Origin: Erinaceus europaeus
Taxonomy: Eukaryota; Chordata; Mammalia; Eulipotyphla; Erinaceidae
DNA: 64,000 bases
Reading direction: 5' to 3'
Assembly (NCBI RefSeq): GCF_950295315.1
Contig: NC_080164.1
Location: 115,144,890 to 115,208,889 of the forward strand
Position 1 is the first letter of the stretch, and the number at the start of each line of letters is the position of its first letter. Below, piece after piece: positions 63,550 through 64,000 of the stretch. Both the position numbers and the translations under genes were made by a program. The notes under the pieces are model-generated. The model was not told the origin of the DNA. It was given only the letters and a program-made list of their open reading frames with translations, and did no database searches.

Positions 63550-64000
63550 TTTTTTTTTTTCATTTTTAAAAAATTTATTAGTGATTTAAAATTTATTTAT
63601 AAAATTACAAGATAACCGGGGTATAACTTCATACTGATCCCACCACCAGATTTCTGTACTCCATTCCCTCCATTTGAAGCTACAGTAGTTCCTTCAAGGT
63701 TGCAGATATGGATTAACTATTATTTCAATAACAATCTGTCTATATAAATGTTTGCCCATTTTTTTCTCTGGTCCTGCCTTATTTTCCTTTCTAGGTCACA
63801 GCTACACCTATTACTACTACTGAATGTCTTTGCTTGTTTTCCTCTTCTCTCTGGTTCTGATGGAGTTGAAATTCAGAGCCCTCTGGTCTTCTTTCCATAT
63901 CATTTCTCCCCCTTTCAGAGTATGGACCAAAAAAATTTGGAGGGGGGGGGGAGGGTGCAGAAGGTGCGAGTTCTGGTTGTTGGAATTCCTTCTTTGCTGT
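63550..64000 (-). mobile_element. E-like variant, antisense, cut by window edge
   Basis: After a T-rich run, 'aatttatttataaaattaca', 'gataaccggggtataacttc' and 'cccaccaccagatttctgta' form an E-type tail close to the 35.4-kb variant. 'gagtatggaccaaaaaaatt' and 'gtgcagaaggtgcgagttct' continue E. An insert of unlike sequence lies at about 63680-63900. Confidence 0.7.

Overview
The window is repeat-dense, noncoding mammalian DNA. I recognise no intact protein-coding gene, exon, CRISPR array or bacterial feature. The source is most likely a hedgehog (Erinaceus or another erinaceid). The reason is two very abundant tRNA-derived SINE types that I associate with hedgehog: one with the head 'ggggctgggtggtggcgcac' and one with the head 'gggagtcgggcggtagcgca'. 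No search was possible, so the species is an inference.

Family labels used below are mine, not database names. SINE-A: head 'gagtcgggcggtagc', usually ending in A-rich sequence with CAA/AAT runs, and often a 3' extension running 'ggcctccaggagcagtgg' to 'ccctggaggc'. SINE-B: head 'ggggctgggtggtggcgcac', tail 'ctatccaataaataaa'. SINE-C: 'aaaatagctcacttggatag'. SINE-D: 'agcataatggttatgcaa'. SINE-F and SINE-G are rarer tRNA-like families. Element E is a repeated unit of about 2 kb with no convincing ORF, ending (in its own sense) in 'tttataaataaaaat' and usually cut short at its 5' end. The rest is L1 (young and old), traces of L2, MIR and MaLR-type LTRs, two younger solo-LTR-like elements, and microsatellites.

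Layout. 0-9 kb: a 7SK fragment inside a SINE-C, an internally deleted L1 with its target duplication, a U6 fragment, and a short templated insertion. 9-21 kb: alternating SINE-A, SINE-B and element E, with one nearly complete E at 15.0-16.9 kb. 21.7-25.6 kb: two LTRs on either side of a 1.1-kb GGGAA/GGAAA minisatellite. 28.6-36.3 kb: dense SINE clusters with E copies. 38-40.6 kb: the longest stretch without young SINEs, containing a palindromic RFX X-box-like site. 41-48 kb: an L1 on the + strand, nested SINEs, and an ancient repeat split by an L1. 48.8-50.7 kb: two E copies. 51.5-56.1 kb: an L1 of 4.5 kb that keeps a reverse transcriptase region and a 5' UTR but has lost ORF1. 59-64 kb: more SINEs, a second nearly complete E that abuts an L1 ORF2 fragment, and another E-like tail at the edge.

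No genes work together here. What the window records is the output of L1-type target-primed reverse transcription: L1 itself, SINEs, element E, and cut-short Pol III RNAs (7SK, U6). Most LINE-type pieces lie on the minus strand (about 21 of 26 by my count). That would fit an intron of a gene transcribed on the + strand, but no exon is visible to confirm it.
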